From Pseudomonas sp. GM21 (GTDB lineage Bacteria; Pseudomonadota; Gammaproteobacteria; Pseudomonadales; Pseudomonadaceae), in contig NZ_AKJS01000194.1 in assembly GCF_000282215.1 (NCBI RefSeq), forward strand, positions 1 to 62,678: a stretch of DNA of 62,678 nucleotides, written 5' to 3'. Position 1 is the stretch's first letter. The number at the start of each line of letters is the position of its first letter. Both the position numbers and the translations under genes were made by a program. Below, piece by piece: positions 25,901 to 34,160 of the stretch. Below the pieces are notes generated by a model. It made no database searches, had not been told where the DNA came from, and saw only the letters and a program-made list of their open reading frames with translations.

Positions 25901-26441
25901 GCTGCGCAAGTATTCGCGTTCGATCATCATCAAGGGCGCTCGCTCGCCTGAGCGATTGCTGGATGAGGTCACACTCTTTCTGCACAAAGTCGAATCGAAG
26001 TTGTCCCATGAACGGCAGAGGATGCTCAAGACCGCGCGCAGCCGCGACAAGGTCTTCGAGGGTCGCAAGGTGCTGCTGGTGGACGACGATGTTCGCAATA
26101 TCTTCGCCCTCACCAGTGCTCTGGAGCAAAAGGGTGCAGTCGTGGTTATTGGCCGAAACGGTCGTGAAGCGATTGAAAGACTCAATGAAGTCGAGGACAT
26201 CGATCTGGTGTTGATGGACGTGATGATGCCGGAGATGGATGGCTTCGAAGCCACTATCGAGATCCGCAAGGACCCGCGCTGGCGCAAGCTGCCGATCATT
26301 GCGGTGACGGCCAAGGCCATGAAGGACGATCAGGAGCGCTGTTTGCAAGCCGGCTCCAACGATTACCTGGCCAAGCCCATCGACCTGGACCGACTGTTCT
26401 CGCTGATTCGCGTGTGGTTACCGAAGATGGAACGCATCTAG
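22950..26441 (+). CDS. Hybrid histidine kinase: CHASE3-GAF-HisKA-HATPase-REC-REC-REC
   Basis: 1163 aa. Membrane helices at about 22-44 and 186-207 flank a CHASE3 sensor (LETGMRGYLLTGDERFL). A GAF-type domain (about 245-390) leads into a long Gln/Glu-rich coiled coil (390-490). HisKA carries the phosphorylated His503 in SHELRTPLN; HATPase shows NAVKFTERG, DSGIGIAEDQ and GGTGLGLSIS. Three receivers follow, beginning CILVVEDEP (about 771), RVLLVEDDD (about 893) and KVLLVDDDV (about 1040). It heads a coupled operon with CheR-, CheB- and kinase genes. Such CHASE3 kinases with three receivers are multi-input signal integrators; the signal is unknown. Confidence 0.92.
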   Translation: MTTASSVDEQRFRKLLSRNVSLPLGVGVISAVFFVSLITYLLSVIQWVEHTDRVINNANEASKLTVDLETGMRGYLLTGDERFLDPYETAKPRITVALNTLLELTADNPAQTDRVRRLQALQTDWTTYAQSMIDLQRTSGDYRAAVKTGRGKRLTDEIRKQFEEVIDMEQQLRATRNDEVRRTTIWSIGLYLLFVASISALLAYIGRRDLLNLSQVYSANLAAQQVSARRLEQQAWLRNGQTELAEQVLGQLSLNVLGRNILQFCAQYLGTAVAAIYVREEHGGLKRIASYGFSREQEERDQHIYSDEGIVGQVANQARLIRLDDVPRDYFKVSSGLGEGLPHSVLVVPTSDDERINGVIELGFLRPLNDRDIELLELIAGNIGTSIEAARYRQRLQEVLGETQQLNEELQVQQEELKTANEELEEQSRILKESQAHLETQQVELEQTNEQLAEQAQILADQRDAMDLKNTELNQAQVQLEDRALELQRSSKYKSEFLANMSHELRTPLNSSLILAKLLAENPQENLTAEQVKFAESIYSAGNDLLNLINDILDISKVEAGKLEMHPENVSVERLVDGLRGMFEPMAADKNLAFHVESQPGSPKMLFTDRQRLEQVIKNLLSNAVKFTERGSVSLAVASQPNNGVAFIIRDSGIGIAEDQQDGIFEAFRQADGTTNRRYGGTGLGLSISRDLAALLGGSISVTSEPGQGSVFTLVLPQQYVEPGDTPVEPMKASPMAITHRVAAAALVPLIAEVDIPRFNDDRAQAPFKTRCILVVEDEPNFAHILYDLAHELGYQCLVAHGADEGYDLAKEFIPDAILLDMRLPDHSGLTVLQRLKEHAETRHIPVHVISVEDRVEAAMHMGAIGYAVKPTTREELKDVFARLEAKLTQKVKRVLLVEDDDLQRDSIARLIGDEDIEITAVGLAQDALDLLRTTIFDCMIIDLKLPDMLGNDLLKRMSTEDICSFPPVIVYTGRNLTRDEEAELRKYSRSIIIKGARSPERLLDEVTLFLHKVESKLSHERQRMLKTARSRDKVFEGRKVLLVDDDVRNIFALTSALEQKGAVVVIGRNGREAIERLNEVEDIDLVLMDVMMPEMDGFEATIEIRKDPRWRKLPIIAVTAKAMKDDQERCLQAGSNDYLAKPIDLDRLFSLIRVWLPKMERI

Positions 26442-27274
26442 TGGAAGGCATTTGTTCAGTGGAGCGAAATAGCGAAATCGAATTGCGTTTGTTGATTGAG
26501 GCCATTTACCTCAAGTACAGCTACGACTTTCGCGATTATTCCGGCGCTTCAATCAAGCGCCGGGTGAATCATGCGCTGGTTCAATTCGAGTGCAACACCA
26601 TCTCGGCCCTGCAAGAAAAGGTGCTGCACGACCCGACCGCTTTCATGCAATTGCTGCAACTGTTGACGATCCCGGTCAGCGAAATGTTTCGCGACCCTTC
26701 GCACTTCCTCGCGATCCGCAAGGAAGTAGTGCCTCTGCTCAAGACCTATCCATCGATCAAGATCTGGATCGCCGGTTGCAGCACGGGTGAAGAGGTCTAT
26801 TCGATGGCGATTCTGCTGCGTGAAGAAGGCTTGCTCGACCGCACCATCATTTATGCCACTGACATCAACCCACACTCACTGGAAAAGGCCAAGCAGGGGA
26901 TTTTCTCCATGGAAAATGTCCGGGCCTACACTTCTAACTATCAGCAGGCAGGTGGCCAGTGTTCATTCGCCGACTACTACACCGCGGCTTATGGTTACGC
27001 GATTTTCGACAAGAGCCTGTGTGAGAACGTGACGTTCGCCGATCACAGCCTCGCGACCGACAGTGTCTTTTCAGAAACTCAATTGATTTCGTGCCGTAAT
27101 GTATTGATTTATTTTAATAAAAAACTTCAGGATCGTGCGTTCGGGTTGTTCCATGAGTCCCTGTGTCACCGTGGGTTCCTGGTGCTGGGCAGCAAGGAAA
27201 CACCGGATTTTTCAGCCTTTGGCAACCGGTTTGAGCCGCTGGTCAAACAAGAACGGATCTACCGAAAATCATGA
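26441..27274 (+). CDS. CheR-type methyltransferase
   Basis: 277 aa if started at the GTG that overlaps the TAG of the kinase gene (TAGTG); another GTG lies 18 bp on. The CheR N-terminal helical domain is followed by the SAM-binding domain: FRDPSHF, IWIAGCSTGEEVYSMAI (SAM motif I), IIYATDINPHSLEKA, and SCRNVLIYFNKKLQDRAF. Classical CheR methylates Glu residues of chemoreceptors. Here there is no receptor, CheA or CheW nearby, so the target is probably within this kinase system. The 4-base coupling on both sides (ATGA to the next gene) shows a tight operon. Confidence 0.9.
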   Translation: MEGICSVERNSEIELRLLIEAIYLKYSYDFRDYSGASIKRRVNHALVQFECNTISALQEKVLHDPTAFMQLLQLLTIPVSEMFRDPSHFLAIRKEVVPLLKTYPSIKIWIAGCSTGEEVYSMAILLREEGLLDRTIIYATDINPHSLEKAKQGIFSMENVRAYTSNYQQAGGQCSFADYYTAAYGYAIFDKSLCENVTFADHSLATDSVFSETQLISCRNVLIYFNKKLQDRAFGLFHESLCHRGFLVLGSKETPDFSAFGNRFEPLVKQERIYRKS

Positions 27275-27864
27275 GCGACGCAGCAGATGTTCCTTCAATA
27301 AAGGCTATCGTGATCGGCGCTTCGGCCGGCGGAGTCGAGGCGTTGCTCACGATTCTTGGCCCGCTGCGTGAAGGCTTCACACTGCCGATCATTGTGGTGC
27401 TGCACCTTCCTGACGAGCGCCGCAGCCTGTTGGCCGAGGTGTTTGCACGCAGGGTATCGATGCCTGTAATGGAAGCGACCGATAAAACCCGGGTCGAAGC
27501 GGGGACGCTGTATTTCGCCACACCCGGTTATCACTTGTCGGTGGAACAGGACCACAGCTTCTCGTTGAGCCTGGAAGATCGAGTGCATCATTCGCGTCCC
27601 GCCATCGATTACCTCTTCGAATCCGCAGCCGATGCCTACGGTTCAGCCTTGGCCGCCGTGCTGCTGACCGGGGCCAATCGCGATGGGGCCCGTGGCCTTT
27701 CGCACGTTAAACGTCGCGGTGGCCTGACGGTTGTGCAAGACCCGACTGAGGCGCAGGTCGCGACCATGCCCCAGGCAGCGCTGGATATTCAGCAGCCTGA
27801 CCATATTCTCACTGTCCGCGGCATCGGCCGTCTGCTTGTCGAGCTGGAACGAATAGCATGTTAA
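27271..27864 (+). CDS. CheB-type protein-glutamate methylesterase, receiver-less
   Basis: 197 aa. Only the methylesterase domain is present; the N-terminal receiver of chemotaxis CheB is absent. The Ser-His-Asp triad is readable as Ser18 (GASAGGVEA), His45 (VVLHLPDE) and Asp138 (LTGANRDGA). It removes methyl esters added by CheR or deamidates Gln. The start overlaps the cheR-like stop (ATGA) and the end overlaps the next gene by 7 bp. Lack of a receiver means it is not directly phosphorylated by a kinase. Confidence 0.9.
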   Translation: MSDAADVPSIKAIVIGASAGGVEALLTILGPLREGFTLPIIVVLHLPDERRSLLAEVFARRVSMPVMEATDKTRVEAGTLYFATPGYHLSVEQDHSFSLSLEDRVHHSRPAIDYLFESAADAYGSALAAVLLTGANRDGARGLSHVKRRGGLTVVQDPTEAQVATMPQAALDIQQPDHILTVRGIGRLLVELERIAC

Positions 27865-29039
27865 GTAACATTCAAGCCAAATTGCTGATCGTCGACGATC
27901 TGCCGGAGAACCTGTTGGCGCTCGAAGCGCTGATCAAGCGTGAAGACCGTATGGTCTACAAAGCCTTGTCCGCCGATGAAGCCTTGTCGCTGTTGTTGCA
28001 GCACGAATTCGCCATGGCCATTCTCGATGTACAGATGCCGGGCATGAATGGCTTTGAACTCGCCGAATTGATGCGCGGCACGGAAAAAACCAAAAACATC
28101 CCGATCGTGTTTGTCAGTGCGGCCGGTCGCGAGTTGAACTACGCGTTCAAAGGCTATGAAAGCGGGGCGGTCGATTTCTTGCACAAGCCGCTGGATATCC
28201 ATGCGGTCAAGAGCAAGGTCAACGTGTTCGTGGACCTGTATCGCCAGAGCAAGGCGATGAAGCAGCAGGTTGAAGCGCTGGAACAGAGCCGTCGCGAGCA
28301 AGAAGAGCTGCTCAAGCAGTTGCAGCGCACTCAGCTGGAACTGGAGCAGGCGGTGCGTATGCGCGATGACTTCATGTCGATCGTCGCCCACGAAGTGCGC
28401 ACGCCGCTCAATGGCCTGATCCTTGAAACCCAGTTGCGCAAGATGCACCTGGCCCGGGACAACGCTTCGGCGTTCACGCTGGACAAGATGCACGCCATGG
28501 TCGACCGCGATGAGCGCCAGATCAAAAGCCTGATCCGCCTGATCGAAGACATGCTGGACGTGTCGCGCATCCGCACCGGGAAGCTGTCGATCCGGCCGAG
28601 CCGATTTGATCTGGTGCAATTGGTCAGCAACCTTCTGCAAAACTTTGCGCCCCAGGTCGATACCGCCGAGTGTTCCACACACTTTGTTGCTGAGCACCCA
28701 GTAGTCGGCAACTGGGACGAATTCCGCATTGAGCAAGTCATTTCAAATCTACTGACCAACGCCTTGCGTTATGGTGGCAAGAGCCAGATAGACGTACGGG
28801 TTTACGCACATGAAGGTCAGGCCCGGGTTGAGGTGCAGGATCGCGGGATCGGCATCAGCGAAGAAAACCAGAAGCGTATTTTTCAACAGTTCGAGCGTGT
28901 TTCAGCCAAAACCGTGGTTGCGGGGCTGGGTTTGGGGCTGTTTATTTCAGAACAAATTGTTGCCGCCCATGGCGGTTCCATCGCCGTCGAGAGCAAAATC
29001 AACGAAGGCGCCTTATTTCGCGTTTGTCTGCCGCTGTAG
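27858..29039 (+). CDS. Response regulator-histidine kinase (REC-coiled coil-HisKA-HATPase)
   Basis: 393 aa. N-terminal receiver with Asp57 in AILDVQMPGMNG, a coiled coil (about 125-165), HisKA with His178 in VAHEVRTPLNG, and HATPase (NALRYGG, DRGIGISEENQ, GLGLGLFISEQI). No membrane segment. A receiver-first kinase can take phosphate from another kinase, here plausibly the upstream triple-receiver enzyme, and set its own activity. Overlap of 7 bp with the CheB-like gene. Confidence 0.9.
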   Translation: MLSNIQAKLLIVDDLPENLLALEALIKREDRMVYKALSADEALSLLLQHEFAMAILDVQMPGMNGFELAELMRGTEKTKNIPIVFVSAAGRELNYAFKGYESGAVDFLHKPLDIHAVKSKVNVFVDLYRQSKAMKQQVEALEQSRREQEELLKQLQRTQLELEQAVRMRDDFMSIVAHEVRTPLNGLILETQLRKMHLARDNASAFTLDKMHAMVDRDERQIKSLIRLIEDMLDVSRIRTGKLSIRPSRFDLVQLVSNLLQNFAPQVDTAECSTHFVAEHPVVGNWDEFRIEQVISNLLTNALRYGGKSQIDVRVYAHEGQARVEVQDRGIGISEENQKRIFQQFERVSAKTVVAGLGLGLFISEQIVAAHGGSIAVESKINEGALFRVCLPL

Positions 29040-29116
29040 GAAAACAGCCAGATAAACGCAACCTCTGATCGACCCGACGGTCGTATCAGCAGCTATTGAC
29101 CGAACAAAGGCTTCCC

Positions 29117-29494
29117 ATGAGTGAAGATGCGCAAGATGTAGTACTCATTGTCGAGGATGACCCCTCGATTCTGATGGTGTTGTCCGCTTATTTGTCGGGT
29201 GAAGGTTACCGGGTGCTGCAGGCCGAAAACGGCGAGCAGGCCTTTGAAATACTGGCGAGCAAACCGCACCTGGACATGATGATCACTGATTTTCGCTTGC
29301 CCGGCGGGATTTCCGGCGTACAGATCGCCGAGCCTGCGGTGAAGCTGCGACCGGAACTCAAAGTGATTTTTATCAGCGGTTATCCGCAGGAAATCCGCGA
29401 GACCGACAGCCCCATCACCAAAACCGCGCCGATCCTGGCCAAGCCGTTCGATCTGGATGAACTGCAAGAGCTCATGCAGCAAATGCTGTCCTGA
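29117..29494 (+). CDS. Single-domain response regulator
   Basis: 125 aa from the ATG giving MSEDAQDVVLIVEDD, with AAAGG upstream. Receiver with acidic residues in VEDD, phosphoacceptor Asp in MITDFRLPGG, and Lys in LAKPFD. It lies 77 bp after the REC-kinase gene and probably ends the operon. Its lack of an output domain suggests a shuttle or a sink for phosphate. Confidence 0.88.
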   Translation: MSEDAQDVVLIVEDDPSILMVLSAYLSGEGYRVLQAENGEQAFEILASKPHLDMMITDFRLPGGISGVQIAEPAVKLRPELKVIFISGYPQEIRETDSPITKTAPILAKPFDLDELQELMQQMLS

Positions 29495-29524
29495 GCTCGT
29501 TGCAATCGGTTGTCGGGGGGGCGC

Positions 29525-31195
29525 TTAGATTCTGATCATCTCTCGCACCTTGGCCGTCAGCAGGTCGAAGGTGAAGGGTTTGGTGATCATTTGCATGCCG
29601 GGGTCCAGAAACCCTCCACGAACGGCCGCGTGTTCGGCATAGCCGGTGATGAACAACACCTTCAGGTCAGGCCGATACTGCCGACCGATTTCCGCCAATT
29701 GCCGGCCATTCATTCCCGGCAATCCCACATCACTGATCAACAGATCAATACGTTGGTCGGACTCGAGAATCGGCACCGCGCTGTCAGCATCGCCCGCTTC
29801 AACGAAGGCGTAGCCCAATTCACTCAATACCGCGCTGACCAGTACGCGTACCGCCGGGTCGTCTTCGACAATCAGTACGGTTTCACCGTCCAGAGCGTGT
29901 GGGGCAAGCTGGATGTCGCTCAGGCTTTCCTCGGCCAGATCCCCGCTGTAACGCGGCAGAAACAGACTCACCGATGTGCCGTGGCCCACTTCGCTGTCGA
30001 TCGTGACGTGACCATGAGACTGCTTGCTGAAGCCGTAAATCATCGACAACCCCAACCCAGTGCCCTGGCCGATCGGTTTGGTTGTAAAGAAGGGGTCAAA
30101 GGCCCGGTTGATCGTGCTTTCGGCCATGCCACAGCCGGTGTCGGTCACTCGCAGCACGACGTAATCACCAGGCAGCAAATTGCCGTGGTCCGCAACGAAT
30201 GCCGAATCCAGCTGCTGATTGGAGGTGTTGACGACCAGCGTGCCGCCTTCGGGCATCGCATCGCGAGCGTTAAGCACAAGGTTGAGCAGGGCGCTTTCCA
30301 GTTGGTTGGGATCAGCCTCGGCGACCCAAAGATCGTCACTCAACTGCATGTCCAGCTGAATACTTTCGTTGATGCTGCGTTGCAGCAGTTCGCCCATGGA
30401 CACCACCAGCGTGTTCATCTCCACCGGTTTGGAATCCAGCGATTGGCGCCGCGAGAACGCCAATAGACGATGGGTCAGGCCCGCTGCGCGGTTCGCCGAA
30501 GTCACGCCCAGATCAATCAACCCGTCCAGGTCCTCGGTGCGGCCGCGAGCCAAGCGCCGGCGCAGCAGCTCCAGGCTGCCGATAATGCCGGTCAGCATGT
30601 TGTTGAAGTCATGGGCGATACCGCCGGTAAGTTGGCCCACCGCTTCCATTTTCTGCGACTGCCTCAGGGCTTCTTCGTTGTGCCGCAGTTGGGCGGTGCG
30701 CTCCTCGACCTGTTGTTCGAGGGTTTCCAGGGTATTTTGCAGACGGAGCTCACTTTGGCTCAAATCGATCAACCGGTCCCGGGCCTCATATTGTCGTCGC
30801 CGTCCGCGCAGTGCGGTGGTGACGAGGCTGATCAAGGTCACCGGATGAAACGGGCGCTCAAGGAAGGTCACATTACCCAGCTGCGGTCCGAGTCGCGAAG
30901 CCGGGTTCTGCTCGGGACCTCCATGATGGGTCAGCAGTACGATCGGCAGGTCGGACCACGCCGGTTGTTGCTCGATCAGATGCAGAAGAGGGTCGAGAGC
31001 ACAACCGATCAGCGCTTCCGAAGAGATCACCAGCAATCCGGCACCTTGCACCAGCTCGCTGCACAACGTCGACAGATCGCGGGCCACAATGCCTTCGAAA
31101 CCCGCTTCATTGAGCATCATCAGCGCAATCTGGCTGTCGCGTCCCAGCGGCGCGAGAATGATCGCGCGCTCGGACATCGCCTCGATGATACTCAC
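29525..31195 (-). CDS. Hybrid histidine kinase with degenerate N-terminal receiver
   Basis: 556 aa with a GTG start overlapping the TGA of the KaiC-like gene (GTGA); an ATG 18 bp on (MSERAIILA) is an alternative. Residues 1-130 have a receiver fold pattern ending FLERPFHPVTL, but the phosphoacceptor position reads VISSEA with no Asp, so it is probably not phosphorylated. A coiled coil follows, then HisKA with His195 (GGIAHDFNNML), HATPase (NARDAMPEGG, DTGCGMAES, GTGLGLSM) and a C-terminal receiver (Asp in LISDVGLPGMNG). Soluble. Coupling to KaiC suggests the ATPase feeds this kinase. Confidence 0.9.
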   Translation of the reverse strand: MSIIEAMSERAIILAPLGRDSQIALMMLNEAGFEGIVARDLSTLCSELVQGAGLLVISSEALIGCALDPLLHLIEQQPAWSDLPIVLLTHHGGPEQNPASRLGPQLGNVTFLERPFHPVTLISLVTTALRGRRRQYEARDRLIDLSQSELRLQNTLETLEQQVEERTAQLRHNEEALRQSQKMEAVGQLTGGIAHDFNNMLTGIIGSLELLRRRLARGRTEDLDGLIDLGVTSANRAAGLTHRLLAFSRRQSLDSKPVEMNTLVVSMGELLQRSINESIQLDMQLSDDLWVAEADPNQLESALLNLVLNARDAMPEGGTLVVNTSNQQLDSAFVADHGNLLPGDYVVLRVTDTGCGMAESTINRAFDPFFTTKPIGQGTGLGLSMIYGFSKQSHGHVTIDSEVGHGTSVSLFLPRYSGDLAEESLSDIQLAPHALDGETVLIVEDDPAVRVLVSAVLSELGYAFVEAGDADSAVPILESDQRIDLLISDVGLPGMNGRQLAEIGRQYRPDLKVLFITGYAEHAAVRGGFLDPGMQMITKPFTFDLLTAKVREMIRI

Positions 31196-32709
31196 CGGAT
31201 ATCGTCCTGAAGCAGCGGCTGGCTCGCGCCCAGATACGTTGGCACGCCACGTAATACGCCCTGGAATGCATCCAGTGGTTCACCAATCGTCATGCCCCGG
31301 CTGCCGATGCGGTATTCGCGGATGGTCGATTCATGGCTGCCGGTGCGCTTCTTGATGATCGAGATTGCCCGGCGAACCTTGCCCACGGCTTCGAAGTAGC
31401 GCAACAGAATCACTGTGTCAGCCAGATAGGTAATGTCGACCGGCGCCTGCATGTCACCGACCAGCCCGTGTTGGGCGACCGTCATGAACGTCGCAGCGCC
31501 TCGCCGGTTGAGGTACAGCAGCAACTCGTGCATGTGCAGCACCAGTGCGTTCTCCTCGGGCATCGCGGCCTGATAACCGTTGATGCTGTCGATCACCACG
31601 GTTTTGATTTCACGCTCATCGACACAGCGGCGCACGCGGTGGGAGAACTCGCCGGGGGACAGTTCAGCGGCGTCCACTTGTTCGATCAGCAGGTTGCCGG
31701 TGTCTTGCAGCGCCTGCAGGTCGATGCCCATGTTCTTCATGCGCTCAAACAACAGCCCCAGTTCTTCATCGAAGATGAACAGCGCGGCTTTTTCACCACG
31801 CGCCACGGCGGCAGCGGCGAATATCATCGAGATCAGCGATTTACCGGTACCGGCCGGACCGAGGATCAACGTGCTGGAACCCGTTTCGATACCGCCGCCG
31901 AGCAGGGCGTCCATTTCGTTGATGCTGCTGGTCAACTGTTGGCGGACATAGCCGCCACGGTGTTCGGCAGCCACCAGGCGCGGGAACACATGCACGCCGT
32001 CGCCCATGATGGTGAAGTCATGATAACCGCCGCGGTATTTCTGGCCGCGGTACTTCACCACGCGGATGCGACGACGTTCGGCGCCATAGTTGGGCGTCAG
32101 TTCTTCAAGGCGAATCACGCCGTGCGCGACGCTGTGTACGGTTTTATCCAGGGATTCGGTGGTCAGGTCATCCAGCAACAGCACGGTGGCGTCGTAACGC
32201 ACAAAGTAGTGTTTGATGGCCAGAATCTGCCGACGATAACGCAGTGAGCTCTGGGCCAGGAGGCGGATTTCAGAGAGGCTGTCGAGTACCACGCGAGTGG
32301 GTTTGACCCGCTCGACCACTTCGAAAATCTGCTTGGTGGCTTCGCCCAGCTCAAGGTCCGAGGAGTACAACAGGCTTTGCTGATGCTCGGCATTGAGCAG
32401 GCTTTCCGGAGGGGTCAACTCGAAGATGTGGATGTTCTCATCCAGCTCCCAGCCGTGGGACAGTGCGCCTTGACGCAGCTCACGCTCTGTTTCTGACAGC
32501 GTGATGTACAACGAGCGTTCGCCAGCGCGGGCGCCAGCCAACAGAAAATGCAACGCGACGGTGGTTTTGCCGGTTCCGGGTTCGCCCTCCAGCAAAAAAA
32601 CGTGTCCACGGGACAATCCACCGGCCAGGATGTCATCCAGACCTTCGATGCCGGTGGCGGCTTTTGCACTGAACAACTCGTTTGATGTAGACAAAAAATG
32701 CCCTCTCAT
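31192..32709 (-). CDS. KaiC-like double RecA-domain ATPase
   Basis: 505 aa, two KaiC/RadA-type domains. Walker A motifs are GEPGTGKT (residues 42-49) and GPAGTGKS (284-291). Candidate catalytic acidic pairs sit at LSETERE (about 71-77) and FDEELG in the second domain. KaiC of cyanobacteria is a clock ATPase/autokinase; proteobacterial homologues occur without kaiA or kaiB and appear to act in stress or signal responses. No kaiB is present here, but the kinase gene downstream overlaps it by 4 bp, and the cluster with CheR/CheB enzymes lies opposite. Confidence 0.92.
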   Translation of the reverse strand: MRGHFLSTSNELFSAKAATGIEGLDDILAGGLSRGHVFLLEGEPGTGKTTVALHFLLAGARAGERSLYITLSETERELRQGALSHGWELDENIHIFELTPPESLLNAEHQQSLLYSSDLELGEATKQIFEVVERVKPTRVVLDSLSEIRLLAQSSLRYRRQILAIKHYFVRYDATVLLLDDLTTESLDKTVHSVAHGVIRLEELTPNYGAERRRIRVVKYRGQKYRGGYHDFTIMGDGVHVFPRLVAAEHRGGYVRQQLTSSINEMDALLGGGIETGSSTLILGPAGTGKSLISMIFAAAAVARGEKAALFIFDEELGLLFERMKNMGIDLQALQDTGNLLIEQVDAAELSPGEFSHRVRRCVDEREIKTVVIDSINGYQAAMPEENALVLHMHELLLYLNRRGAATFMTVAQHGLVGDMQAPVDITYLADTVILLRYFEAVGKVRRAISIIKKRTGSHESTIREYRIGSRGMTIGEPLDAFQGVLRGVPTYLGASQPLLQDDIR

Positions 32710-32809
32710 GACTAGGGGAAGTGAGGCTGCAGGCTTGAGGGGCCTGTAGGGACTGCCTGTTCACTTGACCTCTGGCGGTGATGACGGTTCAACCTTTTTG
32801 CTGACCTGA

Positions 32810-32915
32810 CGTGTAGCAACTGCCGAAGGCTGCGTTCGAGTGCGTAGCGCTCGTTGTCGGACGGTGGGAGGTTGCTACGCACAAGGACGCAGCCTTCGGC
32901 GGCTGCTACAGAGGG
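32810..32915. repeat. Inverted repeat, GCCGAAGGCTGCG-type extragenic element
   Basis: GTAGCAACTGCCGAAGGCTGCG and its inverse GACGCAGCCTTCGGCGGCTGCTAC face each other around a central GC-rich stretch. A second class of Pseudomonas extragenic palindrome, distinct from the GTGGGAGCGGG type. It lies between kaiC-like and TPR genes. Confidence 0.7.
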
Positions 32916-32920
32916 TGGTG

Positions 32921-33976
32921 TTACAAACCTTGCTGCAAGGCGGGGTCATCCGGGTTGAGCTGTTCCAGCTGCGCCAGCAGAATCTGCACGTTCTGTAGCT
33001 GTCCGCTTTCCTTCCAGTAGTTGATCAGCAGCACCCGCGCCTTGCGGTCGGCCGGGTGGCGCTGGACGATCTCCTGTAATTGCTTTTGCGCAGCTTCCAG
33101 TTCTTGCTCAAGGTGCAAGGTGGTCGCCAGGTCGTAGCGATAGTCCTTGTTGTCTGGCTCCAGTTCCACGGCTTTGGAAAGACCGAGCAAGGCAAATTCA
33201 CTTTGCCCGTGGTGTAACAACCAAAGCCCCAAGGCATGTTGCAGATAGGCCGAGTCGGGCTGCGTTTTCAACTGTTTCGCCAGCAATTGGCGCGCGGCAT
33301 CGCTCTGGCCTTGCCGGTCGAGCACATCAATTTGCATCACCAGGGCCGGCAGATTGCCTGGGTCTAGCTGTAATGTGCGCTCAAGCGCCTCCTGCGCCTC
33401 TTTCAATTCGGCATTGTGCAGGTGCAGGCGCGCCAACTGGTATTGGTTTTGGGCGCTGGGCGGTTGACTTTTAAGGGCCAGTTCCCAGGCATCGATGGCT
33501 TGCTCCAAAGGCCCGAAATACAGTCCCAGATCATCCGGCGACAGCCCCAGCAGTGCGTTGACGGCGGCAAATCGTACCTTTTCTACGTCGTCATCGAGCA
33601 TTGGGCCAATCAAAAGGCTGCGTTGCCCGGAGGAGACCAGACCACTAATGCTTTTGATCGCGGCGATCCGCACCTCTTCATCGGGATGTTGCAGGTCCGC
33701 GCTCGCCAGTTTCAGGGCCTGCGGGCTTGGGTAATTGGGCAACTCCGCATGCAGCCAGATTCGCCGCTTGGTCGACAGATCAGGGCGGCCCATTTGCTGG
33801 TAAAGCACCCGTGCAGCCCCCGGTTGACCGGCACGCGCCTGAGTCAACGCTTCGCTGTAACCGCGCTTGATGGCTTCGGGCACTTCAGGCGTTGTGCTGC
33901 GCAGCAATAGCCAGACGATAGTGATGGCAACCAGTACACAGAGACTGACGAGCAAGTAGCGGCGGGACTGGGGCAT
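32921..33976 (-). CDS. Membrane-anchored TPR protein
   Basis: 351 aa. An N-terminal membrane helix (residues 7-25) anchors a periplasmic part. Residues about 85-150 look like a short HEAT-type helical repeat (HPDEEVRIAAIKSIS, DDDVEKVRFAAVNAL). Residues about 160-345 carry tandem tetratricopeptide repeats (for example LKEAQEALERTLQLDPGNLPA and FALLGLSKAVELEPDNKDY). Resembles assembly factors such as cytochrome-c-maturation TPR proteins, but no such genes are near. Likely a protein-binding scaffold. Confidence 0.75.
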   Translation of the reverse strand: MPQSRRYLLVSLCVLVAITIVWLLLRSTTPEVPEAIKRGYSEALTQARAGQPGAARVLYQQMGRPDLSTKRRIWLHAELPNYPSPQALKLASADLQHPDEEVRIAAIKSISGLVSSGQRSLLIGPMLDDDVEKVRFAAVNALLGLSPDDLGLYFGPLEQAIDAWELALKSQPPSAQNQYQLARLHLHNAELKEAQEALERTLQLDPGNLPALVMQIDVLDRQGQSDAARQLLAKQLKTQPDSAYLQHALGLWLLHHGQSEFALLGLSKAVELEPDNKDYRYDLATTLHLEQELEAAQKQLQEIVQRHPADRKARVLLINYWKESGQLQNVQILLAQLEQLNPDDPALQQGL

Positions 33977-34160
33977 GCAGGAATCCAGGAGCTGGCAAGC
34001 TTTTGCAAAGGTCGTCAGCTTCGGTCAGGCCGGGCTGTGAGTCAAACCCTGACATGGCTCAATGTCGTGGATTTTGCCTACAGGTTGCGTCGACATTGAA
34101 ACCTGTCGAGGCCTTGAAGCAGTGACTACGCTTGCTAGAGTTGACTCCAAGAGTGTTCCC

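Noticed and set aside
22863..26348. 1161-codon open frame on the minus strand opposite the hybrid kinase
   Set aside because: It is the antisense of a gene with clear CHASE3, HisKA, HATPase and receiver motifs; its translation shows no domain pattern and arises from GC-rich codon bias.
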